From: JAISGQ01 sp045536305
GTDB taxonomy: Bacteria > Bacillota > Clostridia > Oscillospirales > Acutalibacteraceae
Direction of reading: 5' to 3'
Length of the DNA: 64,000 nucleotides
Assembly (NCBI GenBank): GCA_045536305.1
Contig: JAZSNH010000093.1
Span: 1-64,000, forward strand
A program made the translations under genes and the position numbers. The notes under the pieces were generated by a model that was not told where the DNA came from, did not search any database, and saw nothing but the letters and a program-made list of their open reading frames with translations. Below, in pieces: positions 7,545 through 16,706 of this stretch (positions are counted from its first letter, which is position 1; every line of letters begins with the position of its first letter).

Positions 7545-8546
7545 ATGAGAAAAGTTATTATTGATGCCTTCGGCTGTGATACGCCCGATGCCATAATCTG
7601 CGGCACCGCACAATGCCTTGATGCCATTCCTGATATTTCTTTCGTGCTGTGCGGCGACAGAGAGTATATCGAAAGCTGCCTCTCTGCATATCAATATGAT
7701 AAAGAGCGTCTTGAAATTCTTCACGCTCCTCAGACAATAACAAACAGCGACGATCCGCGGCAGGCACTTCTGCAAAAGCGCGATTCTTCGATTGTCGCGG
7801 GAATGAAGAGACTCAAGGAAGACAGTGAAGCTGTCGGCATGCTGACAGCAGGAAGCACCGGTGCGGCAATTCTTGCAAGCGCTGTTTATCTCGGCAGACT
7901 GCCGGGTGTCGAATCGCCTGCCTTGGCCGCTTACATGCCCTCAAAAAAAGACGGACATTACGTTATTTTGCTCGACTGCGGCGCTGCTGTCGATATGCAG
8001 CCGGAACAGATGAAGCAGTTCGCCATGCTGGGATGCGCTCTTTCAAAATCCTTTGTGGGAGTGGATTCTCCACGTGTTGCGGTGGTATCCGTCGGCACAG
8101 AGGACGAAAAAGGCAGTGCTTTTTCAAAGAAGGTTTTTTCTCTGCTTCGGGAGATGCCTGTTAATTTTGTCGGCAACATGGAGGCGCGCGATGCTCTTTC
8201 GGGCAATTACGATGTTCTTGTCTGCGACGGATTTTCGGGCAACATTCTTCTTAAAAGCACCGAAGGCGCTGCACTTTTTGTTATTGAAAAATTTATTGCC
8301 GCTCTTAAAAAAAATCTGCCCGAGGGCACCGACGCAGGCTTTATCAAAAAAGCCGTCGGCGAGCTTATGGCTCAGATCGATTTTTCCTCAAACGGCGGCG
8401 CTATGATACTCGGCACACTCAAACCCATTATCAAGGCTCACGGCAACTCGAACGAGCGAACGGTTCTTGCCTGTGTTCGTCAGCTGCTTAAAATATGCGA
8501 CGGCGGATATACCGAGCAAACCGCCGAGCTGTTTCGGAAAATCTGA
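7545..8546 (+). CDS. plsX: Phosphate acyltransferase PlsX
   Basis: 333-residue PlsX-like enzyme that interconverts acyl-ACP and acyl-phosphate. Family landmarks seen: an N-terminal IIDAFGCD in the place of the usual DAMGGD, GMLTAGSTGAA (family SAGNTGA), GTEDEKG and a C-terminal CDGFSGNILLKSTEG. The ATG at 7545 is preferred over 7539 because the AGGAGGT lies immediately before the latter. Position next to FakA/FakB genes supports acyl-phosphate as the shared intermediate. The sequence is rather divergent from Bacillus PlsX in the N-terminal motif. Confidence 0.87.
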   Translation: MRKVIIDAFGCDTPDAIICGTAQCLDAIPDISFVLCGDREYIESCLSAYQYDKERLEILHAPQTITNSDDPRQALLQKRDSSIVAGMKRLKEDSEAVGMLTAGSTGAAILASAVYLGRLPGVESPALAAYMPSKKDGHYVILLDCGAAVDMQPEQMKQFAMLGCALSKSFVGVDSPRVAVVSVGTEDEKGSAFSKKVFSLLREMPVNFVGNMEARDALSGNYDVLVCDGFSGNILLKSTEGAALFVIEKFIAALKKNLPEGTDAGFIKKAVGELMAQIDFSSNGGAMILGTLKPIIKAHGNSNERTVLACVRQLLKICDGGYTEQTAELFRKI

Positions 8547-8581
8547 ATATAAAGGAAAAACTTATAAAGGGAGAAAACAAA

Positions 8582-9466
8582 ATGAGAAAAGTACAGATCA
8601 TCACCGATTCCTGCTCCGATCTTTCCACTGAAAACAGAGCAAAATACGGCATTGACTATGTAAAGATGAACATTGTCATCAACGGCGAGGAAAAAGAGGC
8701 AAACCTTGACTGGACTCTCTATTCCCCGAAGGAGCTTTATGACACCATGAGAAGCGGTGTAAGAGTAACTACAACTCAGGTTCCCGCCACCGATTACATA
8801 AACACCTTCACAAAGTATCTCGAAGAGGACTGCGATATTGTCTATATCGCCTGTGCCGGAGTTCTTTCGGGCTCTGTCAACACCTCTGTCGTTGTTGCAA
8901 AGCAGCTTCTTGAAAAATATCCCGATGCAAAGATCCACTGCATCGACGCTCTCAACTCCTGCATGGCACAAGGCATTCTTGCCATACGCGCCGCACAGCT
9001 TCGCGATGAAGGCAAGAATGCCGATGAGATCGCCGGGATAATCACCGACATCCGCCTTAATGCAAATCAGTTCTGCGCTGTCGAGACTCTTGATTATCTG
9101 AAGGTCGCCGGCAGGGTAAAGGCTTCTTCTGCCTTTTTCGGCAATCTTTTCGGCGTAAAGCCTATCATTATCTCAAACGTCGAGGGGCAGAATCTTGCCA
9201 TCAAGAAGGTCAAGGGCAGAAAGGCTTCGATGGATGAGATCGTAAATCTTATGAATGATGCTATTATCGATGCCGACAAGCAGTGCGTTTATATCGGTCA
9301 TGCAGACTGCAGTGAGGATGCCGATTATCTTGAGGCAAAGGTCAGGGAGATCATTAAGCCTATGGCCACCGAGCAGTTTTACATCGGACCGATCATCGGC
9401 GCTTCCACCGGCCCCGGCACTGTTGTCCTTTATGCATTCGGAAAGAAAGTTGAAACGGTTGGTTGA
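8582..9466 (+). CDS. fakB: DegV-family fatty-acid-binding protein (FakB-type)
   Basis: 294-residue DegV-family protein. The N-terminal IITDSCSDLS and the central GSVNTSVVVAKQLL match the family's lipid-binding fold, in which a fatty acid is buried and its carboxylate presented to the kinase FakA. The start MRKVQIITDS has GGGAG at the right distance; an upstream in-frame start at 8495 overlaps plsX and lacks one. The fakA homologue follows six bases later, which is strong support for a FakB role rather than an unassigned DegV protein. Acyl chain preference cannot be read from the sequence. Confidence 0.87.
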   Translation: MRKVQIITDSCSDLSTENRAKYGIDYVKMNIVINGEEKEANLDWTLYSPKELYDTMRSGVRVTTTQVPATDYINTFTKYLEEDCDIVYIACAGVLSGSVNTSVVVAKQLLEKYPDAKIHCIDALNSCMAQGILAIRAAQLRDEGKNADEIAGIITDIRLNANQFCAVETLDYLKVAGRVKASSAFFGNLFGVKPIIISNVEGQNLAIKKVKGRKASMDEIVNLMNDAIIDADKQCVYIGHADCSEDADYLEAKVREIIKPMATEQFYIGPIIGASTGPGTVVLYAFGKKVETVG

Positions 9467-9472
9467 TAGCTT

Positions 9473-11122
9473 ATGAGCACTACTTATTCTCTTACCGGAT
9501 CTCTTTATGTAGATATGATCCGCGGCGGCACTAAAAATCTTCAAAACAATGTGTCTGTTGTAAATGATCTGAATGTCTTTCCCATTCCCGACGGCGATAC
9601 AGGAGACAATATGTGCCGCACCATCGCCGGCGGTGCAACCTGTAATGGCACTGGCACTCTGGGCGAAACATCAAAACAGGTCGCAGAAGGTATGCTGCTT
9701 TCTGCAAGAGGAAATTCCGGTGTTATACTCTCACAGTTCTTTGAGGGTATCGCACGAGGTCTTGCGGGCATGGAAGCTGCCGATGCAAAGGTTTTCGGTG
9801 AAGCCTTGAGAAGCGGCGTGCGCAAGGCTTATTCCTCTGTGGTAAAACCTGCCGAGGGAACTATACTTACCGTTATGCGCGAGGCTACAGAATATGCTGT
9901 CGAAAACGCTTCAGGCGGCACATTGGAGGAGCTTTTCAATGCCTTTCGTCTTGAAATGCACCGCTCACTTGACCGCACTCCCGAGCTTCTGCCCATACTG
10001 AAGGAGTCGGGCGTCATAGACAGCGGTGGTGCAGGCTTCGTTTATATAATCGAAGGCATGGAGCGTATCCTCTGCGGCGGAACAGTCGAGGGAGAAGAGT
10101 ATTCAAATCTCTCCAAAAGCGATTCACCGAACACCGAAGCCTTTGGCGCCGACACGGAAATGGTCTACGGCTACTGCACGGAAATTCTCCTTCAGCTTCG
10201 CTGCGACAAGACTGATCCCGAAGCCTATGATGTGTCTGAGCTGATAGGTTTTCTTGAATCGATCGGGGGCGATTCTATCGTCGCTTTTAAGATAGGCACC
10301 CGAATAAAACTGCACGTTCACACCTTTATGCCGGAAAAAGTCCTCGCTTACTGCCATAATATCGGCGAGTTTGTCACTATGAAAGTAGAAAATATGTCCA
10401 TTCAGCACAGCGAAACCACGATTGAAAACCGTTTCGAGCGTAAGGATGTTCACGAAAAGCGCAAAAAATACGGCGTTGTCGCCGTCGCTCAGGGTGACGG
10501 CTTGAAAAAGATGTTTACTCAGTTCGGTGCAGATTATATCGTTGACGGCCAGCAAACCATGAACCCATCGACCGAGGATTTTCTCACTGCTTTTGATAGT
10601 GTGAATGCCGACAACATCATTGTTCTGCCGAATAATTCCAATATTTTCCTTGCAGCAAAGCAGGCCGCCGAAATTTATGACAAAGCGGCAGTCCGTGTGC
10701 TTGAAAGCAGCACCATTGCCGAGGGTTATTCTGCGCTTACCTTGCTGGATTTTACCTCGGACGATCTTGATACGATATGCGAAATACTTCGTGATGCGAT
10801 CGGCTCTGTCGTTACGGGACTTGTCACCTATGCTGTACGCGACAGCAAAAATTCGGGATTTGTCATAAACAAGGGCGATTCGCTCGGCTTTATCGGCAAA
10901 GAGCTTGTCGCTGTTGACGATACCGATGCAGAGGCCGCCTGCTCTCTCCTTTCAAAGGTCGATATGACCGACAAGGAGGTCATTATCATCATTCTGGGAA
11001 AGGATGCCCAAAATGACGACATCAACAAGGTTCGCTCATATATAGGCGAGCATTTTCCACAGCTTGAGCTTTATGAGGTTGACGGCGGCCAGGACGTTTA
11101 CAGCTTTATTTTTGCGATATAA
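9473..11122 (+). CDS. fakA: Fatty acid kinase catalytic subunit FakA (DAK2-domain protein)
   Basis: 549-residue protein. The N-terminal DhaL/DAK2 domain has the ATP-Mg motif NVFPIPDGDTGDNM at about residues 34-47, with Asp 40, 42 and 45 as metal ligands, followed by the middle FakA domain and a C-terminal DegV-like FakB-interacting part. It phosphorylates the fatty acid held by FakB, giving acyl-phosphate for PlsX/PlsY-type enzymes. Length equals the usual 540-560. No strong ribosome site is visible, so translation may depend on coupling to the gene six bases upstream. A bidirectional terminator follows. Confidence 0.9.
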   Translation: MSTTYSLTGSLYVDMIRGGTKNLQNNVSVVNDLNVFPIPDGDTGDNMCRTIAGGATCNGTGTLGETSKQVAEGMLLSARGNSGVILSQFFEGIARGLAGMEAADAKVFGEALRSGVRKAYSSVVKPAEGTILTVMREATEYAVENASGGTLEELFNAFRLEMHRSLDRTPELLPILKESGVIDSGGAGFVYIIEGMERILCGGTVEGEEYSNLSKSDSPNTEAFGADTEMVYGYCTEILLQLRCDKTDPEAYDVSELIGFLESIGGDSIVAFKIGTRIKLHVHTFMPEKVLAYCHNIGEFVTMKVENMSIQHSETTIENRFERKDVHEKRKKYGVVAVAQGDGLKKMFTQFGADYIVDGQQTMNPSTEDFLTAFDSVNADNIIVLPNNSNIFLAAKQAAEIYDKAAVRVLESSTIAEGYSALTLLDFTSDDLDTICEILRDAIGSVVTGLVTYAVRDSKNSGFVINKGDSLGFIGKELVAVDDTDAEAACSLLSKVDMTDKEVIIIILGKDAQNDDINKVRSYIGEHFPQLELYEVDGGQDVYSFIFAI

Positions 11123-11147
11123 GGCTGAACAGAACATTATGAATATT

Positions 11148-11179
11148 AAAAAAGATCAGGCTTGCGCCTGCTCTTTTTT
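11148..11179. terminator. Bidirectional terminator between fakA and the PBP gene
   Basis: Hairpin CAGGC-ttgc-GCCTG extended by A-run/T-run arms (AAAAAAG ... CTTTTTT). It serves converging fakA (plus) and the PBP gene (minus, ends at 11188). Confidence 0.8.
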
Positions 11180-11187
11180 GTTATTTT

Positions 11188-13260
11188 CTACACTATAAGC
11201 TGTCCGTCTGAGATGTTTTCATATCCGTCGGTCTTTTTTGAATAGAAATACTGGTCAAAGATATCACGTGCTACGTTTGTCATTTCACTTCCGTGGCCGC
11301 ATCTTTCTCCGACTATGCACACCGCTATTTCGGGGGTATTGTACGGTGCAAATGCAATGAATATCGCATTTGCCGTAGCGGTTTTTATTGTATCTGCGGT
11401 ACCTGTTTTTCCTCCGACCTGCATCTTGTAATTTGCAAATGCGGCAGATGCGGTACCTTCCTGAGTAACCGACAGCAGGCCTCGCTTTACGTTTGAAAGG
11501 TTCTGCTCGGAAACGTTCAGATTGTTCAGTATTTTCGGATTATCCGAGGTGTCCTCTACTATGGTCTCGGTATAATCATAGCTCTTTATAGTTTTGATAA
11601 GGCGCGCCTCGTAGCGTGTGCCGCCGTTTGCAACGGTCGCCATGTACGCACAAAGCTGGGCAGGTGTAAATCGGTTGTCATTCTGTCCGATAGCGGCCTG
11701 CAGTGTATCTGCATAGTACCAGCCCTCTTCCCTTGCCTCTCTTTCCTCACGTCCTGCCAGTGTTCCCTTTGCTTCGCCCATTCCGATTCCCGTTGCCGAG
11801 CCGAAGCCAAGCTGACGGCAATAGTCGTTGAGCTTACCGATTCCAAGCTGGTCACCGATATTATAGAAGAAAATATTGCAGGATTTGGAAAGTGCGGTGG
11901 TAACATTTATCGCACCGTGACTGCCCAGACAGCGCATTCTGAGCTTATACTCGGGGTGAGTGAAAACCTTGTCGCAGGTGAAGGTGGTTTTTGTTGTGAT
12001 GACCCCTTCCTCAAGTCCTGCCAGTGCAGTTGCTACCTTAAATGTCGAGCCGGGCGCATAGGTTCCGTTCAGCGCTCTGTTATAGAGCGGCTTGCCCGAA
12101 TGCTTGAGCAGCTCATCATACACTTCGCTGTAGGTTGCAAGGTCATACGACGGATATGTAACAAGCGCAAGCACCTCAAAGGTCTGTACATTCATAACAA
12201 CCACCGCGCCGGAATCCGCGTCCTCGCCGTCATACTTTACCGAGGTGTTTTTGCCTGCCTTTGCGATAGAATTTATGCAGTTTTCAAGTGACTTCTGCGC
12301 TACCTTCTGAAGCTCGGAGTCAAGAGTCAGAACGATGGTGTTTCCCGGCACCGCGTCCTCGGTGAACTCCTCGTAGATAACATCGCCGTTATCATCGCGC
12401 TGTACCTTTTTCTTTCCGTCATCGCCGCGCAGATAGCTCTCATAGGTCTTTTCAATTCCGAATTTACCGACATAATCGGTCATTCTGTAGCCGCTCTTTT
12501 TAAGCTCTTCATACTCCTCTGCATATATAGGGCCGATGTTTCCTATTATATGCGGAGCTATGGTTCCGTCGGCATATTCGCGTATGGGCACAACATTTAT
12601 TTCAACACCCTTGAAAAGGGCTTCGTTTTCCTTGATTATCTGCATGGTCTCAAGAGATATATCCGACGCAAAGGTGTAAGGATATGCACTCGAAAATGAT
12701 GCAAGCTCCATTTCAAGGCGAACGCCCATTATCGTTCTCGCAATATCGGGCGCGACATTTTCAAGCTCGTAATTGGTCACCATGGTATCATAGCAGTTCT
12801 GAGCTGTGGCATAGGACTGAAGCATAAGCTCTTCCTGCATATCGGATATTGCCGCCTTTACCTTTGTGGTCTGCTCCTCCTCGGTCGGATAGCTCGCACT
12901 GCCGTATTCGTCAACATAAAGCGGTGTGTTGTCATTCCATTTTTCTTCCTTTTCGGTAAGGAGCGTACACAGGCGCCATATTATCTCGTTTTCCGAATCC
13001 ACATCCATTTCCGCCCGATTAAACACTATTGCATAACCGAGTCGGTTTCTGACGATGGCACGTCCGTAACGGTCAACGATCTCGCCTCGTGCGGCGGTTA
13101 CCGAAATTGTGGTAGCTGTCTGCTTTACAGCCTGAGTGCGGAAATATTCGCCCTGTCCCACCTGAAGCTTTAGAAGAACTATTGCATATATAACTATTAC
13201 AGATATTGCAATTGCAACAACTATAAATATCCTTCGGCTTATTTTCTTTTCGTCCTCCAC
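11188..13260 (-). CDS. mrdA: Penicillin-binding protein 2 (elongation transpeptidase)
   Basis: 690-residue class B PBP, the monofunctional transpeptidase of the elongasome. A short cytoplasmic tail and one membrane segment (about 11-31) precede the dimerisation domain (ARGEIVDRYGR) and the transpeptidase domain with SxxK (S405-TFK), SxN (S460-CN) and KTG (618-620). The start codon is GTG at 13260, supported by AAAGGAGG eight bases upstream. It is the last gene of the mreBCD block, which fits PBP2 rather than the sporulation or division PBPs. No RodA gene is visible beside it. Confidence 0.9.
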   Translation of the reverse strand: MEDEKKISRRIFIVVAIAISVIVIYAIVLLKLQVGQGEYFRTQAVKQTATTISVTAARGEIVDRYGRAIVRNRLGYAIVFNRAEMDVDSENEIIWRLCTLLTEKEEKWNDNTPLYVDEYGSASYPTEEEQTTKVKAAISDMQEELMLQSYATAQNCYDTMVTNYELENVAPDIARTIMGVRLEMELASFSSAYPYTFASDISLETMQIIKENEALFKGVEINVVPIREYADGTIAPHIIGNIGPIYAEEYEELKKSGYRMTDYVGKFGIEKTYESYLRGDDGKKKVQRDDNGDVIYEEFTEDAVPGNTIVLTLDSELQKVAQKSLENCINSIAKAGKNTSVKYDGEDADSGAVVVMNVQTFEVLALVTYPSYDLATYSEVYDELLKHSGKPLYNRALNGTYAPGSTFKVATALAGLEEGVITTKTTFTCDKVFTHPEYKLRMRCLGSHGAINVTTALSKSCNIFFYNIGDQLGIGKLNDYCRQLGFGSATGIGMGEAKGTLAGREEREAREEGWYYADTLQAAIGQNDNRFTPAQLCAYMATVANGGTRYEARLIKTIKSYDYTETIVEDTSDNPKILNNLNVSEQNLSNVKRGLLSVTQEGTASAAFANYKMQVGGKTGTADTIKTATANAIFIAFAPYNTPEIAVCIVGERCGHGSEMTNVARDIFDQYFYSKKTDGYENISDGQLIV

Positions 13261-13374
13261 TGCAGCGGCCTCCTTTCCGTTATGCTCTATATTTTATCCT
13301 CAGTATGTGATAATTCCGCGAACAGCATATTAAGAATTTATATACTGTTTTCTAATAAATTCACCTGTTTTGTG

Positions 13375-13893
13375 TCATCCATCTTCCTCCATATGGGTAG
13401 CGATGGCACGATTGAAATAAAATGCAATGGGCATGAGCAGTGTGGTGTAGACTACTCTCGGCAGAAGCACTCCGTAAAGGAAGTACCATGTGCCGCTGTC
13501 GCTCCACAGTGCAAATTTGAAAAACCACTGGAACATACCCACGACAAAAACCGACGCCGCTGCAAGAACCATTGCGGTCACTATGTTGTTTCTCATAAGG
13601 TATACAACGAGTATTCCGCAGAAAAAACAGATCACCGTCATGAGTATGGAATAAAAGCCGAATATCATGGCGCTGCCCAGATCCAGCAGCACGCCTGCCA
13701 GAAGACCTATCCACATGCCCCTGCTCTCGCCCTCAAACATTGTTATGCTGACCGCAAAGATTATAAGCAGCATAGGCCCTGTTCCCAAAAAGGTCGGTAT
13801 AAGATTCGGTGTATTCTGAAGTATGTAAATTATTATCAGCTCAAGGATATATACAGCCCATTTTATCCTTACTCTGCTGAGCAGTTTTTTCAT
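13375..13893 (-). CDS. mreD: Rod shape-determining protein MreD
   Basis: 172-residue integral membrane protein with about five hydrophobic segments and almost no soluble part, as expected of MreD. The segment GMWIGLLAGVLLDLGSAM is the usual conserved GxxxGLLxDL-type motif. Placed between mreC and the PBP2 gene in the minus-strand shape operon. It helps anchor MreB, MreC and the PBP/RodA synthase at the membrane. Sequence conservation in this family is low, so context carries much of the call. Confidence 0.88.
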   Translation of the reverse strand: MKKLLSRVRIKWAVYILELIIIYILQNTPNLIPTFLGTGPMLLIIFAVSITMFEGESRGMWIGLLAGVLLDLGSAMIFGFYSILMTVICFFCGILVVYLMRNNIVTAMVLAAASVFVVGMFQWFFKFALWSDSGTWYFLYGVLLPRVVYTTLLMPIAFYFNRAIATHMEEDG

Positions 13894-13931
13894 TTGGTCA
13901 CCCCATTTCGGGAATGTGCTCGATTTCTGTG

Positions 13932-14846
13932 TTATTCGCCGTCTTCGGCGCTGTCAGACTGTTCCTTCTTCGGAAAAGCGGCAAGCTCGCCGTCTACCAC
14001 TGCGCCCTGTCCGTCAAACTCCGTTATTACGAACACTGTGGTGCAGCCCTCTATATCTGCCGAGGGCTTGACTACGGCATAAAGAGATATATCCTGCGCC
14101 TCAGGCTTTATTTCCACTACCTCACCGACGATAAGATCCTTCGGAAATATTCCGCCGAGGCCGCTTGTGACGATTATATCGCCTGTTGTAACATCGCAGT
14201 CGCGCGCAAGATATGAAAGCTTTGCAAAGCCCTGCGCCGCAAGCTCGAGATCGCCCACCAGAACCCCGCCGTCACGGGTGCTGCTGTCTACCGCACCGAC
14301 ACTGCTCGCTGAGCTTATAAGAGTCGTTACCTTGGAGGATATGGGGCCGATCTGAGAAACATAGCCGACAAGTCCGTCTGCTGTTATGATCGGGTCGTAA
14401 AGCGCAACGCCGTGATTTTCGCCCTTGTCGATAATAAAGGTGCTGAAGGTGTCTGTTGCATCACGAGAAATTACGGTCGCCATCTCAAATTTATAGTCGC
14501 TGTTGCGTTCACTGATGCCGCTTATGGCGCGAAGCTCCTCATTTTCCGCTTTGAGAGAATCATAATCGACCATCTGAGCGGTAAGCTCGCGGCATTTTTT
14601 TTCAAGAAGCTCATTTTCGGCACGAACAGCGTCAATATCCTCAAACTGATCCGTAAATCCGCCTATGCCGCTCGATATAAGAGCGCTGAGCTTCTGAATG
14701 GGTCGTGTTATATAGGATGCCAGAGATGCGGTAAAGCCCTGCTCTGTGGAACGTGAAGCGGCATATACCATCACGCCCAGCAGAACAAGAAGCACTGCTA
14801 TCAGTATTTTAAAGCTTCTTCCCTTAAATATCTCCTTCACAGTCAC
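13932..14846 (-). CDS. mreC: Rod shape-determining protein MreC
   Basis: 304-residue bitopic protein: one membrane segment (about 13-28), a coiled coil (about 65-105; QFEDIDAVRAENELLEK region) and the beta-rich periplasmic-side domain with the recurring GLVGYV and TSGLGGIFPKDLIVG motifs of MreC. Start is a GTG, either at 14846 or two codons later at 14840; the AAGGTGG before them suits the latter slightly better. It acts as scaffold between MreB filaments and PBPs. Confidence 0.9.
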   Translation of the reverse strand: MTVKEIFKGRSFKILIAVLLVLLGVMVYAASRSTEQGFTASLASYITRPIQKLSALISSGIGGFTDQFEDIDAVRAENELLEKKCRELTAQMVDYDSLKAENEELRAISGISERNSDYKFEMATVISRDATDTFSTFIIDKGENHGVALYDPIITADGLVGYVSQIGPISSKVTTLISSASSVGAVDSSTRDGGVLVGDLELAAQGFAKLSYLARDCDVTTGDIIVTSGLGGIFPKDLIVGEVVEIKPEAQDISLYAVVKPSADIEGCTTVFVITEFDGQGAVVDGELAAFPKKEQSDSAEDGE

Positions 14847-14870
14847 ACCACCTTAGTAAAAAATATCACA

Positions 14871-14897
14871 TTGCCGCAAGGGGTCACCTTGCGGCAA
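14871..14897 (-). promoter_or_regulatory. Perfect stem-loop between mreB and mreC
   Basis: TTGCCGCAAGG-ggtca-CCTTGCGGCAA, an 11-base-pair perfect stem. Read on the minus strand, the stem is not followed directly by a run of U (a U-rich stretch comes six bases later), so partial termination or an RNA-processing/stability element is more likely than a full stop of transcription. Confidence 0.6.
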
Positions 14898-14918
14898 TAA
14901 ATACGCTTTTAAATAAAG

Positions 14919-15929
14919 TCAGTTTCTTGCTCTCCAGTAGGAGTTTGGCATAATAATGTCGAGACGTTTTCCTGTGCCGTCAACAACACAATCCAGCGGA
15001 CGCTCTGCAATGTGTACGGGCATTCCTGTTTCCTGAGCAACCAGTTTGTCAAAGCCGCGCAGAAGTGCACCGCCGCCGGTAAGCATGATACCGTGATCGA
15101 TAATATCCGCCGAAAGCTCGGGAGGAGTCTTTTCAAGGGTCACTTTTATAGCATCGATAATGCTCGACAGAGGATCTGCAAGTGCTTCGCGAACCTCCGC
15201 AGCGGATATGACAACATTCTTCGGCAGTCCGTCAACAAGGTTTCTGCCCTTTATGACCATGCCCTCTTCGTTCTCATAGGGGAATGCGGAGCCTATCTTT
15301 ACCTTGATCTCCTCGGCGCTTCTTTCACCGATGAGAAGGTTGTACTTTTTCTTTACGTATGAAACTATAGCCTCGTCAAATTTATCGCCCGCAACACGAA
15401 CTGAGCATGCTGTTACTATATCTCCGAGGGAAATAACAGCGACCTCGCTTGTACCGCCGCCGATATCGACTACCATGGAGCCTGTTGCCTCTGCAACAGG
15501 CAAACCTGCACCGATAGCTGCTGCCATAGGCTCTTCAATCAGATCAACGTCACCGCCGCCTGCCTGCTTTGTGGCATCCTCGACAGCTCTTCTCTCGACC
15601 TCTGTAACGCCTGAGGGGATACAGATAACGACTCTGGGACGTGAGAAAAGATTTGTCTTTACAGCCTTCTTTATGAAATACTTAAGCATGGTCGCAGTGA
15701 TGTCAAAGTCGGCAATAACACCATCCTTAAGGGGACGAACCGCAACGATGGAGCCGGGAGTACGTCCGATCATATCCTTTGCCTGTGCGCCGACAGCCAG
15801 AACTGTATCTGTACGAATATCGACCGCTACAACAGAGGGTTCACGCATAACAATGCCCTTACCTTTAATATATACCAGTGTGTTTGCGGTTCCCAGATCT
15901 ATACCGATATCTCTTGCAAGAAAATTCAT
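14919..15929 (-). CDS. mreB: Cell shape-determining actin-like protein MreB
   Basis: 336-residue actin-family ATPase. Phosphate-binding motifs seen: GIDLGTANTLVYIKGKGIV at the N-terminus, VVDIGGGTSEVAVISLG (phosphate 2) and LTGGGALLRGFD (adenosine). The start MNFLARDIG is chosen over the upstream frame to 15962 because AAGGA sits nine bases before it. It forms membrane-bound filaments that orient peptidoglycan synthesis. First gene of the mre block, with its own promoter at 16011-16039. Confidence 0.95.
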   Translation of the reverse strand: MNFLARDIGIDLGTANTLVYIKGKGIVMREPSVVAVDIRTDTVLAVGAQAKDMIGRTPGSIVAVRPLKDGVIADFDITATMLKYFIKKAVKTNLFSRPRVVICIPSGVTEVERRAVEDATKQAGGGDVDLIEEPMAAAIGAGLPVAEATGSMVVDIGGGTSEVAVISLGDIVTACSVRVAGDKFDEAIVSYVKKKYNLLIGERSAEEIKVKIGSAFPYENEEGMVIKGRNLVDGLPKNVVISAAEVREALADPLSSIIDAIKVTLEKTPPELSADIIDHGIMLTGGGALLRGFDKLVAQETGMPVHIAERPLDCVVDGTGKRLDIIMPNSYWRARN

Positions 15930-16010
15930 ATATATTATCCTTTCTTTTAAGGCAATTTTCACTCAAGCGGGCTTGTCCTTACCAGAATCAAATCCCCTTT
16001 GCAATAGCTA

Positions 16011-16039
16011 ATTCTATCACAATTTTACATAATACACAA
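16011..16039 (-). promoter_or_regulatory. Probable mreB promoter
   Basis: On the minus strand TTGTGT, a 17-base spacer, then TAGAAT with an extended TG (TGATAGAAT). Lies about 80 bases before the mreB start, between maf and mreB. Confidence 0.55.
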
Positions 16040-16086
16040 CATACAAAATATTACAGAATAAGCCCAAGATGTTAATTTTTTGAGAA

Positions 16087-16659
16087 TTATACACGAAGAC
16101 CGTGCTCTCTCAGCTGCTTGCGAAGCTGGCACACAGGAATACCGCGGCAGCTGTTGACATCTCCGTTTATTCTTTCGATAAATATAGATGCGTAGCCGTC
16201 AATGCTGTATGCACCAGGACAGGTGAGATATTCCTCGGTGGAATCAAGATATGCATCGATCTCCTTCTCGGTGAATGCAGTCATTTCAACAGTAGTCCTC
16301 GTTGAAAACGCGATCTGAATATAATCACTTACCAGATGAACACCTGTGTGGACCTCGTGAGTTTTGCCGGAAAGACGCAGCAGCATTCTTTTTGCATCCT
16401 CCCTGTTTTTCGGATAACCGAACAGCTCTCCCTCAAGGCAAATAACAGTATCAAGTCCAAGAACCATGTTTGAAGGGTAATATTTTAACACTGTTACAGC
16501 CTTCTGCGCTGCAAGCGCACGTGCTACCTCCATCGGAGGCAGACGCTTGCCCGTCACAAGGGTCTCGTCCATATTGGGATTTACAACTGTACTCTCAATA
16601 CCCATTCTAAGCAGAGTTTCTGTACATTTTCCGGAATCTGCCGCAAGTACAACCTTCAT
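16087..16659 (-). CDS. maf: Maf/YhdE-family protein with altered active-site residues
   Basis: 190-residue Maf-fold protein (nucleoside triphosphate pyrophosphatase family, thought to remove non-canonical nucleotides). Overall alignment is clear: the central LGLDTVICLEGELFG keeps the catalytic Asp, and LRLSGKTHEVHTGV is a family signature. However, the N-terminal SPRRxELL motif reads SGKCTETLL, so both phosphate-binding arginines are replaced. The later GKP motif is GYP, and the lysine of the family's KAGAYGIQG motif is absent (CPGAYSIDG). This may mean a different substrate or reduced activity. Located upstream of mreB, a common pairing in Firmicutes. Confidence 0.85.
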   Translation of the reverse strand: MKVVLAADSGKCTETLLRMGIESTVVNPNMDETLVTGKRLPPMEVARALAAQKAVTVLKYYPSNMVLGLDTVICLEGELFGYPKNREDAKRMLLRLSGKTHEVHTGVHLVSDYIQIAFSTRTTVEMTAFTEKEIDAYLDSTEEYLTCPGAYSIDGYASIFIERINGDVNSCRGIPVCQLRKQLREHGLRV

Positions 16660-16706
16660 CTTTTTTCGATTTCCTTTCTTCTTTCGATGTGCTGTTATCT
16701 ACAACT

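Noticed and set aside
13282..14082. 266-residue plus-strand frame over mreD and mreC
   Set aside because: Antisense to well-supported shape genes.
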